A stretch of 64,000 nt of DNA from Isoetes taiwanensis (Eukaryota; Streptophyta; Lycopodiopsida; Isoetales; Isoetaceae), in assembly GCA_021234155.1 (NCBI GenBank), contig JAJEKV010000084.1:124001-188000 (forward strand), given 5' to 3'. Within the stretch, counting starts at the first letter, position 1; every line of letters begins with the position of its first letter. Positions 1 to 10,436 of the stretch are shown one piece after another. Position numbers and translations under genes: made by a program. The notes under the pieces were generated by a model that saw only the letters and a program-made list of their open reading frames with translations, made no database searches and had not been told where the DNA came from.

Positions 1-735
1 GATGTGGACCTTATAGAGGACGAAGAGGAAGAGGAGGAAGAAAACTGGGTCGACCCTGTCCTTAATTCACCAATCAAGTATGAGCTACTGACGGCGCATA
101 AGGGGAGGCTGAATAAGTACGGGTTTTCTTTGGCCCTTTCGAGTTTTCTGATTGAAGCCTTCTGCCCTTTAGAGTCAACGTGTTGGGAGTTTCATGTTGG
201 AGGTTATGTCGGGCGGGAAGCTCTGAAGCTAGCTAGGAAATGCCAAAGTGTAGTCTTTGATGGTCAAGCCAAGGACTTCCTTGATATTTTTTTCGAGAAA
301 GTGCTAGAGGTGGAACCTAGGGGTCCGATAGGTAGTGCAAGAAATAAAGCTTCCACCTCTAAGGTCGAATTACCTTTAGATCTGGCTGCAGAGCAGGAGG
401 ACAAGAGAAAGCAGATGGAGCAGATAAAGATGAATTTCGACAACCAGCCGGTTAACTATGCGGCCGAGATCGTGCCTATACTTCCAATCACATATGAAAA
501 TCCGACGGAAGGGGATGTAGAGAACGCAAACCAAGAAGACAAAATCCAAGATGATACAGTGGAATCGGAAAGCTCTAGTCAGGTTAGCATAAAGAGTAAT
601 GAAGTATCAACCATAGTTCAAACACTAAGTGATGTGGTTGACACTTCTGGCAGACCGAAGACAACCGAGAGTAAGCTCATCATTGCGGAAGTTGAACAGG
701 TCAACCTGAAAGGTATGTTCTTCAAACAGAAATGA
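1..735 (+). CDS. Acidic hypothetical protein, 5' end outside window
   Basis: An open frame of about 244 codons runs in from the left edge, so the true start is not visible. The N-terminus shown has a run of Glu/Asp (about residues 6-14), then a stretch of ordinary composition (25-105) rich in aromatic and hydrophobic residues, then a polar, Ser/Glu-rich tail (about 110-243). I do not recognise the family. A strong plant donor (AAAG/GTATGT, intron from 713) and a polypyrimidine tract ending in CAG at 786 suggest that the frame is spliced to the phosphatase-like segment at 787. However, the reading phase across that 74-nt intron is off by one, so either another site is used or the locus has an indel. 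The function is unknown. Confidence 0.45.
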   Translation, partial: DVDLIEDEEEEEEENWVDPVLNSPIKYELLTAHKGRLNKYGFSLALSSFLIEAFCPLESTCWEFHVGGYVGREALKLARKCQSVVFDGQAKDFLDIFFEKVLEVEPRGPIGSARNKASTSKVELPLDLAAEQEDKRKQMEQIKMNFDNQPVNYAAEIVPILPITYENPTEGDVENANQEDKIQDDTVESESSSQVSIKSNEVSTIVQTLSDVVDTSGRPKTTESKLIIAEVEQVNLKGMFFKQK

Positions 736-756
736 AAATCGCGCCAGGCGCGATTT
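736..756. repeat. Perfect GC-core inverted repeat
   Basis: Ten-base arms (AAATCGCGCC and GGCGCGATTT) are separated by one base. A near copy with one arm mismatch lies at 1954-1974, and a single arm GGCGCGATTTT at 2256-2266. The element sits in the proposed intron between the two 5' ORFs. It could be the core of a small dispersed repeat or a binding site. Confidence 0.6.
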
Positions 757-786
757 CAATTTTCTTTTTCCTTGTCTCACAAACAG

Positions 787-1426
787 ACCTAAACCGGTTT
801 CCTCCAAAATTTTGATGTTTGATTTGAATGGAGTCCTCCGCAAAACGTTACCTAAAGCAACATTCGACCTATTATGGTATGCACAGAAACCATTTGAGAC
901 ACGTACGAAATGGGTATATCCGCGGCCGTATCTGAAGGAGATGTTAGACCAAGCTTTTACTTTATTTCGTTGTGCAATTTGGTCGTCGATGGAGAATAGA
1001 AATATACAGGAAGTTTTGAGAGTAGTTCCTGAATTACATAGAGATTGGACATCTGTTTGGGATCAGAGCAAATGTAAGTCATTTAAAAACCCGAAGGATC
1101 CGTCAGGTAAGAATATATTTGTGAAATGCTTGAGCGACATGATGGATGACTTGGGCATTCAGGAGAAGGAAGGCATCATTATAGTTGAAGTTGATGATGA
1201 CGCCTTGAAGTGTTGCTTCAATTAGTCACAGTCACTAAATCCACCATCCTATCATCCTGATATGGTTACCACAGATGATTTTCTGCTAAGCTTCATTGGT
1301 GTCATGCAAGAAATAGCTTCAGGAAAAACGGTCGAAGATATACAAACACTATACCCGCAACTTGATCAGACAGGGGAAATTGACAGGGACCTTGAGAAAA
1401 TCGTTCTAGAAAGAGAACTCTTTTGA
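787..1426 (+). pseudogene. FCP1/NIF-type phosphatase-like domain, interrupted by one in-frame stop
   Basis: The frame encodes a HAD-superfamily FCP1-homology domain of the plant nuclear type. A hydrophobic strand leads into the motif FDLNGVL (codons from 818), matching the plant variant DLNGVL of the DxDxT nucleophile motif. RPYLKEMLDQAF and the IWSS strand follow (about 927-990), then WDQS near 1057. A TAG at 1223-1225 falls just after the second acidic motif (VDDDALKCCFN). The same frame stays open for 66 more codons to TGA at 1424-1426, with plausible family-like sequence (LNPPSYHPD). The segment therefore looks like one gene broken by a single nonsense change, or a very recent pseudogene. 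Such proteins normally dephosphorylate Ser/Thr in nuclear substrates such as the RNA polymerase II CTD. Here the second Asp of DxDxT is Asn, so activity is doubtful. Confidence 0.6.
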
Positions 1427-1687
1427 TATATATGTATACCGGAAATACACTTTCCATAAAAGTTTGAATATGAAATATACTTTACACCAAAGGTTTTGAA
1501 TATATATTGTGTTCTTGTAGCAGCATTATTGGTACTGTGTACGTATTGTATTATTATATTATGTGTATAGTTTGCTATACTTGCAATAATTCGTATGTAT
1601 ATACCGTTAATAATTCAATTGTGTATAAATAGATATGCATGAAATTGCCAAACCATCGGCTTCGGCCTCCGCCTGCTTCTTGTTATT

Positions 1688-1909
1688 ATGGCACATTCTA
1701 TTACCTGCAAGATGACCCATGAGGACCTCTGCAGGTGCCGCCAGCTAGAAATAGAACTTGAGGACTGGTTGACTATCGTTGCTATGAATCCCGTCCGCTT
1801 CTATCCTGATCCCTTTGATGTTGTAATCCATCTTCAATGGAATCCAGAGCATGCTTTGTTTATGATGGAGAGGATCTCAGGAGCGTCTGTCGACGATGAA
1901 TCGGATTAG
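1688..1909 (+). CDS. Small hypothetical ORF (73 aa)
   Basis: This ATG-started frame of 73 codons encodes an acidic small protein with several Cys near the N-terminus (CKMTHEDLCRC) and an acidic C-terminus (DDESD). No family is recognised and there is no signal peptide. It lies 260 bp after the phosphatase-like segment and 45 bp before the second GCGCGATTT inverted repeat. It could be another exon of that locus or chance coding. Confidence 0.25.
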   Translation: MAHSITCKMTHEDLCRCRQLEIELEDWLTIVAMNPVRFYPDPFDVVIHLQWNPEHALFMMERISGASVDDESD

Positions 1910-1953
1910 TTTTTTTAGTTTATATTCTATTATAATGCTATATTTATGCCAAT

Positions 1954-1974
1954 GAAATCGTGCCACGCGCGATT
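1954..1974. repeat. Second GCGCGATTT inverted repeat
   Basis: Arms AAATCGTGC and GCGCGATTT pair with one mismatch. The copy resembles the inverted repeat at 736-756, including a shared AATGAAA context on its left side. Confidence 0.45.
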
Positions 1975-2403
1975 TGAACCACGAAAATCTCTGTTTTGTA
2001 GCAACTTGCTTGCCGTTATTTATTCGTAAAGCACTAAAATTTCAATCTATAGATTTCGTTGTCGTCTGTGATCGTACGAAATAATAAGCAATTTCCTACT
2101 TTTTATATTGCCAACATTCTGTCATAATATGGGTGATTTGCATCGAATATTTGAATGTCTTTCCATTTCAACACAAAATGCATCTTCCTAGCCCGAAAAT
2201 AAACTCAGTGCAAGGTGTGGTTAATTCAATATAATGGTCAATAAAAGGCTTATACGGCGCGATTTTGGAATAGACATAATCCCAATTTAATTGAATGATG
2301 GTTCTACTCCTCACAGTGGCAAAGGTACATGTTGTTCTTTGTAAGTTTGTCCGTGATACATTCTTCTTTGATACATTTGTGACAATTGTTCTTTGATACA
2401 TTC

Positions 2404-4222
2404 TGTGACGTTCCAGCACAGTATACGCTCCCAGGACGTATATTGTACTGCCACGTCACGCGTACACGCCACCCCGATTGACGTGTACGCCAACGTATAG
2501 CCAAGTGGGTAGCCCTAGGGGGCAACTTGCTAAGAATGTGCATTAGTATTAATGTGCACATTTTCCAATGTACACATTAATGTGGGCACACATTTCCATG
2601 TGGCCACTTGATGCCAAGTGGGCCATACCCATAGGTGCAAGTAATGTGCACATTTTCCAATGTACACATTCATTAATGTGCACACATTTCCATGTGAGCA
2701 CATTTTGGTGCACACATTTCCATGTGGGCACATTTGGCCACCTAGCCCTTAAAGGCAAGTGGGCCCATTACCAATTATCCCACATGCCAAAAGGGGATAA
2801 TTGGAAACCCTAGCCACCCCCCTTGTCTATATAGGGTAGGAAACCCTAACTAACCTAATTTTCGATTTTAGGGTTTCAGAACTCTGTTTTGGCTGCCTCA
2901 ACATTAAAACCGCATCCCGACTTCTGCTTGGGAGAATTACATCCTCGGTTTCTCGAGATTGACGTTCAAACGGGATGGTCGAGCTCAGGTCAGGAGGAGC
3001 CCCTCAAGGATCAGGTATTTGGCCAATTAGATAGTCTAAACCCTATTTTAGGCATTGAATCAGTAGGTTTAGCCTATTAGATTGCCCATAGCAGCCCTCT
3101 AGAACTCTAGATAGCAGATTCTAACTAAAGAACCTAACTCTATGATATAGATTAGATCTTGTTCTTTAGTTCTTCTGTGATGTATATGGATGATGTATCT
3201 CTGTGAACTCCTTGTATTGGGAAGGGGGGTAGAGACCTAAAGCTTGGTAGTTGATGCTCCTAGAGTAGCCTCTCTAGCACACTTTGTAGATCGACTGCGT
3301 GCAATAGCCCGCTTGTGTTGTGTTCTTAGGGGTCAGGGCCAGGTTGATAAGGGTGGGCGTGTCCATAGCGGTTGCTCTCTCGGGATGTAAAGTCTGCGGA
3401 GAGCACTGCAGACTAAGCGCTTTTTAATACTTTCGGGGACTGCGTGCACCACGAGTATGAGTTCGACACCGTTGGGGATAAGAAGCGCGTGCTGGCGGCG
3501 GTGCCACCGAGGGTTTCAGCCGAGGTCACGTAATGCGGTGGTTGTCTTTGGCACGGGGTGGGACCGATCGTGGTGGTAGTTCCCTTCAAGTGGGTTAAAA
3601 GTCGATGCGGACGGTTGGTGTCCTCTAGTCCGCGCACTGCTATGGCATTGATCATCACGGTGGGAGAGAAACCTCCCTACACGCCTCATCGGTGCAGGGA
3701 GATGTAACGGCTATAGCCCCTTTGGCTATGATCCCGGCGACTCTGGTCCAACCCGAAGTTCTTCAACCTATCTCGCAAAGTGTAATGCAGGGGAGGGCGG
3801 ATGGAGTGGACAACCCTAAGCCATGTTCATGTGCCAGCCAAATCCATTGCCATGAATTGATTCTGCAATGAACTCACGGAGACCCAAGCCGTCGATCATC
3901 CCTTTGAGTCCGAGCCTTGGGTAGGATTCCCTATGTGATGTGCTGATCTTTGTCTATCTGCGAATATGTGGAGGGCCATCCTTCGTGATGGTCATATGAT
4001 ATTGATGTATGTGCTCTTGACATGTATGTTTACGCTTCAGCGACTAGGTAGGCCACGGGGAGGCGGGGTGCAATGACCCTTCCACTCTTCCCACTTTGGA
4101 ACCCAAATCACGGTTGCGGTGTCATGTGGAGGGCCCAGTATTAGCATGGAGCTGGTATGGGGGATGAACTCCTGTTTGTATCACGGTGAGGGCACGCGTA
4201 TCACGAGTAGGGGACGTCCGCG
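2404..4222 (+). repeat. 5' LTR of element A
   Basis: It starts TGTGACGTTCCAG and ends at GGGGACGTC just before the primer site at 4224. It aligns along its whole length with 10437-12243. The two copies differ by many short scrambles, often around CAG/CTG. Its U3 part (2530-2745) contains subrepeats: ATGTGCACATTTTCCAATGTACACATT occurs twice, and GCACACATTTCCATGTG-type units at least three times. It encodes no protein. Confidence 0.88.
2530..2745. repeat. Short tandem and inverted subrepeats in U3 of the LTR
   Basis: Units built on the palindrome-rich words ATGTGCACATTTTCC and GCACACATTTCCATGTG alternate. The same arrangement occurs at 10565-10780 in the other LTR. Such arrays are commonly transcription-factor sites in U3. 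Confidence 0.7.
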
Positions 4223-4223
4223 G

Positions 4224-4234
4224 TGGTATCGAGC
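4224..4234 (+). promoter_or_regulatory. Primer binding site of element A (initiator-Met type, damaged)
   Basis: TGGTATCGAGC follows the 5' LTR end and resembles the plant initiator-Met primer site TGGTATCAGAGC with two bases missing. The following GTTCTTGGAGACCAAGAGCAAAGC is shared, inverted, with element B at 56295-56320. Confidence 0.7.
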
Positions 4235-4434
4235 TATGTTCTTGGAGACCAAGAGCAAAGCAGCCCATGTTCCCGATAGCACTAACTTGATAGGATCCTC
4301 AAACCTCGAAAAAGCGAGAAATTTTTTTTCTCATTTTTGTAGTTATGCTAAGCTAGTAACGATTAAAAGGAATAGAAACGTAAAAGACTAAAATTGATGA
4401 GCCAACATCCAAAAAAGTAGGGTGGTCTCACCGC

Positions 4435-4675
4435 GTTCGCCGGAATGATTTCTACATTTTAGAAATCGGGGCATAGCGATGTGAGACATTCACTTTGACA
4501 CCAAAAAAAAGTTGTAAATCACAATAAAATATCTTGATAATTTTAAATTTAAGCTAAGAATTAGTAGATTTAGCATGTTACATGTTAATTTAATAGTGGG
4601 CCCCACCATGTCTCACGTCGGCGCCAGAGGCGGGTTTCTAGATTCTAGGAATCGGGCTGGGCGAAGCGTGAACCT
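4435..4675. repeat. Pair of leader hairpins, element A
   Basis: Two imperfect palindromes open with GTCTCAC and close with GTGAGAC or a decayed form (4435-4487 and 4610-4675). Their loops pair around TTCTAnATTnTAGAA-like cores. They match in position and design the two hairpin pairs of element B and precede the TATA box at 4747. Confidence 0.6.
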
Positions 4676-4746
4676 AACTTATTAAGTGTTTTAGATGCCT
4701 TAGACAACCCAAAAAGGTAGTTTAAAAGTTGACCTAAAATTGGCCC

Positions 4747-4754
4747 TATAAATA
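4747..4754 (+). promoter_or_regulatory. TATA box of the accessory ORF, element A
   Basis: TATAAATA lies 112 bp before the ATG at 4859, matching the 103-114 bp spacing of the two TATA boxes in element B. Confidence 0.6.
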
Positions 4755-4858
4755 GAACCTGGACCCCTCCCATTTTTCCCGTTCTTCACGAGAACTTAAA
4801 CAATATTGTCAAAGGCGATCTCCTAGCCCAGCGTAGCTCAATCGACGAACGAAAAATG

Positions 4859-5684
4859 ATGGCCCCGCGACAAAGCGCATCGCTAGGAAGCCTCGTGAGG
4901 AGCGATCCTCCAATACTCGCCGCTTCGCCTTGTTCATAGGATTCTTCGAACGCTTTCTCCGCGGGCCGACGGATCTTCGGCTGAAGCGGCGGGAATCGGG
5001 TCGGACAGGAGCCACTATACAGAGATCTTGGAGGACGACGAATTCGCATCGTCATGAGCCAGATCCTCAATGAAATTGAACGCAGAGGCGTAAAGTGAGC
5101 AAAGCCGGGAGCAACACCAAGGGACGCCAACCCACGTGTGAGGAGCAGAGGGAACAAAGTAACCCACCCATAGGCCAAGAACAATCCCGTGATGAGATCC
5201 ACCGCAGGAGGAGCAGTAACGAGGAGCAAAGCGCTTAACTCACCCCGAGGAAGAGGCCGACGAAGCACGCCATTCCACAAGTACGGTGTCATGGAGCCAC
5301 GGGGAGCGAGATCGGGGATCGTGAAGACACCGCTGACCCAAGAAGAGGAGGGCCAAGGCCATCAAAGGCGGGCAAGAGGAAGCTCGTGAAGGTTGGGAAG
5401 AGAGCCGAAGGTCCGGTCATCAACGCCGTCGGGAGGGGAGACCCCGCCACTACCGACGATTCGACCAAGACTACGTGCCGGGCGCAGACGGGGGCGAGCT
5501 CTTCAAAGCCCCCTCGTTGTTGAGGAAGAGGTGCAACGAAAGCGGCCCAAGAGCAGAGGAGGAGGCGGGCAGGTGGCTAAGCCCCCACCATTCCGGCGTG
5601 GGATAGGGTCAAGGCCCCACGGCCGCAGCTGGAAGCCTACGTGATAGACCCCTTAAAGGTCTATGAGAAGATCCAGAGGCTATA
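4859..5684 (+). pseudogene. Degenerate H3-tail ORF of element A
   Basis: After the ATG at 4859 the sequence is a frameshifted version of the accessory ORF of element B. Following small insertions it reads Thr-Lys, two altered residues, then Ala-Arg-Lys-Pro-Arg. It thus keeps the ARTKQTAR tail pattern and, unlike element B, a lysine at the H3 K9 position. Downstream frames are broken but basic and proline-rich. Near 5637-5684 the segment AYVIDPLKVYEK matches the linker of the element B protein (SYVIDPIRVYQRK). The histone fold is absent: the sequence jumps to gag at about 5685. This is independent support that the tail ORF is a family feature. Confidence 0.6.
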
Positions 5685-6540
5685 AGCTTGCAAGGGTCAG
5701 GACCTGGAATAGCGGGCACAAGCAGCAGTACTTCCGGGGAGAAAGGCAAGGCGACAGAAGCTATAGCCCCAGCGCAGCCGGTCCCCGAGTCCAGCTAGAA
5801 CACAATATGGTGGGAACCGGGGGAAGCAGCAGGGGAGAAGAAGCGAGGTGTCCTTCAAGGACAAGCGGGAGAGGTCAAACTACTCCAAAAGCGGTGCAAT
5901 CCTTTTGCAAGCAATGCCCAAGAAAAAGAGCGGGAGTGCATAAAAAAATTTATTGCTTGGTGCTTCCAGCCGGAACCATAGGACAAAAACTGCCCCTCGT
6001 CATGAGTGCGGCTCTAAGCGGAGTTGGGAGATTGGGAAGCCACGGTCGGACGGCGACAGGCGAAGAGGCCAGCGACTACATTCGAGGGTGAGTGTCACAT
6101 CTTTGCCGCAATAGATCTGAGCAAGCCGAGCCCCGGTATAAGGTAATTTCCACGGTAGGGAAGGCTAAAGCTAAGTCCTTCATAGTCTTGATAGACTTCG
6201 GGGAAGTAGCCATAACTTTGCATCCCCGGAATGGTTCGGATGTTAAAGTTGAAGCCGCTAAAGTCAAAACCAAGACCCGTTGTTTTAGCAAAGTGGTGCG
6301 ATAAAGCCGGGGCGGGCAAGAGAATTAACCGACATCGACTTGCGGGATTAATATCGGATGGGAGCAGAAGTAATGGGCATTGGAAAGTATGACTTGATCA
6401 TAGGAATGGAGTACCTTGGGCCCAGCGAGGGGCCATTATCGGCTAATGAAGCGAAAGGTGACCTTCCCAGCGCCCGGCGGCAAGATCATTGAGATAACAA
6501 AATGCGAAGTTGTTCCCATCATGCGGTGCATGTCTTCTAA
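5685..6540 (+). pseudogene. Gag C-terminus, zinc knuckle and protease remnants, element A
   Basis: Broken frames correspond to the region of element B from the end of gag through protease. They include the KQQY motif near 5720, the SNYSKAV stretch near 5877 and the VISTVGKAK(A/D)KSF block before the protease active site (about 6144-6190). The Asp-Ser-Gly motif of the aspartic protease is altered (IDFGE around 6190-6205). The frame shifts several times. In an intact element this region would package RNA and process the polyprotein. Confidence 0.6.
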
Positions 6541-7600
6541 ACAATTTGTTCAAGTGCATCAAGAGTGAGCAAGTGGCATACATCTTCAAGCTTGAGATTA
6601 GTGAGCGGAATCAGAAGGAAGCAAAAGGAAGACAACGCCTCGGCAAGTTGCGAAGCAAGTATCTCGGCTAATCCGCGGAGTTCCATGATCTCTTTCCGGA
6701 TGAGATCAAGCAGCTCCCTCCTTATAGAAGTCGAGTGCGAGATAGCACTTTCGAACACAGGAACAAAACCAACAAGTAAGGCTCCATATAGAATGACAAC
6801 CACGGGGTTGCCGGGCCTGAAAAGCGATTCGCGAGGGCTGCTTTCGACCTAGGTTTCATTAGACCTAGCGTCTCGCCGTTTGGAGCGCCCATTCTTTTTG
6901 TCAAGAAGAAGGATGGATCTTTGAGAATGTGCATAGACTATAGGCAGTTGAATAAGCACACCATTAAGAACAAAATCAGCGCTCCCAAGATCGGGGCGAC
7001 TTGATGGATCAGCTCCAAGGTGCAAAGATCTTCTCCAAAATCGACTTAAAGTCGGGGATATCATCGGATCGGGATAAAGGAAGAAGATATCCATAAGACC
7101 GCCTTCCGAGCCTTGGTATGGGCATTATGAGTTCCGCGGTAATGCCTTTTCGGCTTATCAAATGCCCCACTAGCGTTCATGAGGCTCATGAGCGATATCT
7201 TCGAGGAGTTCACGGACACCTTTGTGATTGTTTTCTTTGGCGACATTTTGGTGTATAGCGGATCCCTTGAAGAAACGCATACAACACTTGAGAAGAGTGC
7301 TAGAGAAGGCTGAAGAGGCACCGTTATGCGCCAAGTTGTCCAGTGCCACGCCGCCTTGAAAAAGGTGGAGTATCTAGGTCATGTGATCTCAGCGAAGGCA
7401 TCTCAACAGACCCGCCAAGATTGAGGCCGTCATTCAGTGGGTCGCGCCGAAGAATGTGCATGAAGTCGAGAAGTTTCCTCGGCCTAGCGAGGGGTACTCT
7501 GAGGAAGTTAAGTGAAGAACTTTGCTAAATATAGCAGCCCGATTAACGGACGGCGAGGGCGTAGAAGGTGAAAGATTGGGTAGAGCATTGGCGGAAAAGC
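6541..7600 (+). pseudogene. Reverse transcriptase remnant, element A
   Basis: The nucleotide sequence follows the element B reverse transcriptase with many 1-2 base indels. Recognisable pieces are FKCI(K/R)(N/S)EQ at about 6552, [18 protein letters not shown] at about 6865-6925, the KIDL block near 7035, a catalytic segment FFGDILVYS near 7230 with one of the paired aspartates changed to Gly, and the GLA motif near 7480. No frame is open for more than about 80 codons, so it is non-functional. Confidence 0.75.
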
Positions 7601-8020
7601 CCAAAAGGGGTTTGAATTGTTGAAGGAAGCTTTAACAACAGCCCGATTTAACCTGGGGACCGGGGAAAAGATAAGCTTGTAACAGCAGTCATTAAGATAG
7701 CTCTGAGTCGCGGTGCTTATGCAAGAAGAGTGTGGTAGCGTATGATTCGGGGAAGATGAAACGGCCTTGAGGGCCGCTACCCAACGCCGCGATCGGGGAG
7801 TTGCTTGCGGTTGTCGGGGCATTAAGAATATGGAGGCATTATCTCTTGGGAAGGAAGTTCGGTTGGATCTGAGACCATGAGCCTCCAATATGTATTCACG
7901 CAACCACACCTTAATCTGAGGCCGGAGATGGATGGAGTTCCTCGAAGAATATGACTTTGATATAGTCTACAAGCCGGGAAGCTCAATGTGGTAGCGGATC
8001 GCTTTCAAGGCATCCCACGA
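7601..8020 (+). pseudogene. RNase H remnant, element A
   Basis: Fragments align with the RNase H of element B: the LLKEALTTA start near 7620, the block corresponding to ATRYPT/GELLAV (7770-7815), LRIWRHYLLG (about 7823), LQYVFTQPHLNLR (7880-7920), and FLEEYDFDIVYKPG just before 7980. Frameshifts break it throughout. Confidence 0.7.
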
Positions 8021-9571
8021 CAACTAGAGTGCATTGCAATGCAATTTCGGCGCTCTCCGGCAACTTTGGTAAGAGGATTGAAGAGTCCTTGCCAGCGGGC
8101 GTGGATTTCAAGGAGGTATGGGCAAGCCTTTCTAAGGAGGCTAGAAACGGATAAAGAGCGGGGAGGCCTTCAAGCATTATAAGAAGGAAGGCAACTGTTT
8201 ATACCATAAGAACAAGTTGTCGCGTATCAATCATCGGGTGTAAGGAAGTTGATCCTCCACGACACGCTGCTTGCCCAATAGCCGGCCATCGCGGGATTCA
8301 TGAAAACATATTTCAAAGTCTTGCAGGCAGCTATTATTGGCGGGGAATGAAGAAGCAAATAGCTTCGCTACATCAAGGAATGCCGGCTATGCCAGCGGAG
8401 GGCGAAGGCGGCAGCGGCAATTCGGGGCATTAGAGCCATTAGCGGTGCCAAGCGCTAAGTGGGAGGTAATCGGCATGGATTTCATCACGGGACTCCCAAG
8501 GGCGGTGAGAGGCAAGGATGCCTTAATGGTAGTGGTCGACAAGTTGTCGAAGATGGCACATTTGTGCCTTGCGGAACTCCGAATCTGACCATGGATACAA
8601 AGAAAGCTCTTCACCAAAGAGATCTTGGGGCTTCATGGCATGCCAAGGGAGATCATCTCCCACGAGGGATCCAGAAGTTCATGAGTGCCTTTTGGCAAGA
8701 CCTCTTTCGCGACGATCCGGACGAAGCTATCCATGAGCACGGCATATCATCCTCGGACGGATGGCGGGCGGGCGGGACCAACGAGGATTTTAGAGGACAT
8801 GCTCTGAAACTATATGCGGAATAAGCAAGGTATGTGGGAAGAATTTATTCACTTGGTGGAGTTTGCATACAATAGCACCAAGCGGGAATCATCCCAAATG
8901 TCGCCGTTTATGATCAATTACGACTATCGATTGCTAACTCGGACACTTGGCACAACCACGTGTCAAAAGTGGAAGTTTCGCGGCAGATGTTGGCCGATAT
9001 CGCGGCGGCTTGTAGAGGAAGTTCGTGGCTATCTGCTAAGCGGCAAAAGTCGTCAAAAGAGCATCGTAGACAAGCATCGAGCGATAAGAGAGTTCGAAGT
9101 TGGAGATGATGTTTGGCTCAAGATTAAGGTGAAGCGGTGGCTTCGGGATGAACAATTGCAAGAAGCTTGCTCCAAGGTGGGCTGGACCTTCGGAATAGTC
9201 GAGAAACTAGGCAATCAAGCCTACAGGCTAGACTTGCCCGGCCACACCTAAAGATTCATAAGGTCTTCCACGTGAGTTTCTTTGAAGAGGCATACCCCAA
9301 ATCGGGGCGAAGTCTTGGATTATGTTATTGTTGGAAATGATGCGGAGGAACATTTGGAAATAGTTCGAAATTGATTCTTGATAAAGCTTTCAAAGAAAAC
9401 GAGGAGATCGAGAATTCCTCCAGATTATTTGGTCAAGTGGAAACACTTACCGGTGGAAGACGCGGCGTGGGTACTTAAGAAAGATTTAGTAAAGCGGTAC
9501 CCACGGTTTATGGAGCAATGGGGCGGCAAGGTCATCTCGAAGAAATCGGCTCGGGCATGTCGATTTGTGTA
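8020..9571 (+). pseudogene. Integrase with C-terminal chromodomain, element A (decayed)
   Basis: Frames broken by small indels cover the linker, the zinc-binding region (8230-8400), the core starting at WEVIGMDFITGLP (8460), the VVVDKLSKMAHL segment (8530-8570), and the FAYNSTK...MINY block (8858-8920). The GWTFGIVEKLGNQAYRLDLPGH stretch (9180-9245) follows, then a chromodomain with YLVKWKHLPVED (about 9429-9464) and a following acidic/aromatic helix. The VVVDKLSKMAHL segment lies in the core region deleted from element B, so element A shows what element B has lost. Chromodomains of chromoviral integrases direct integration by binding histone H3 or heterochromatin. Confidence 0.75.
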
Positions 9572-10436
9572 GGTTAATTCTTATAATTAAGATTAATCTC
9601 GCATGCCACTGCGCTTGGTATGGGTGCATCGTGTTACCGATGATGGGACCACTACGGTGATCTCTAGGGCGTGGTGTAATGTCAATGTAGGCATGACCGC
9701 GTTTCGCTTTGGGCGTGGAAGGTAGATTAGAAAGTCTACTTACGTCCCGCGAGTAGGCGACCTCGAAGAAAGGAGGTCATTGAGGAATGCATTCATAGGA
9801 AAAGCACCTTTAGCCCCATATATGCTTTGATAGGAGGAATCTATCCTTAGCCCCCCCACTTGAAGGATATCCTCCTGTTGAGCAACTAGAGGTGTAGGCA
9901 TGGCGGCATATAGGCATGTAGGCTTTGTCTCCGGCGGCCATAATGGAAGATTCACCCTCTTCCTGTAGGAGATTAGCCATGCATCCATGTAGATAGGTGG
10001 GTTGGTCACCATATAACCAAAAATTTTAATTAATAATTAAATGGTACTAACGTAGTGTCGACTGCACAGCCAAGCGATGGCGCTCCCGAGGGCAAGGAGG
10101 TCGAGCTCACGAAGACTTGCAACACAAATTTTGTTGGAATGTGTTGCAAGGAAGGAAAAAGAGTGCCTCGAGCGTTAATTTTAAATTTTGATAAACTTAA
10201 TCGTAATGTTAAGTGAAGTTTGGAGTAAATTGTCTAGTAATATCATTGAATTGATAAGTTATTTCATAATATAATGATGTAATAATGTCATAAAAATATT
10301 ACCTTGAGGTAATTGTAATAAATGTGTAAGTATTATAGGAGCATATCGCATGCATCGGGTTGATTGCGGGTTAGGAAGATTCAAGGTGGGAGAACCCGCG
10401 ATCTTTGCGGACGACATCATTTCAAGGTGGGGAGAA
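9572..10436 (+). other. 3' untranslated region and polypurine tract, element A
   Basis: This non-coding stretch between integrase and 3' LTR matches 46501-47330 of element B in reverse orientation. It ends with a purine-rich tract AAGGTGGGGAGAA at 10424-10436, which abuts the LTR and would prime plus-strand synthesis. Confidence 0.65.
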
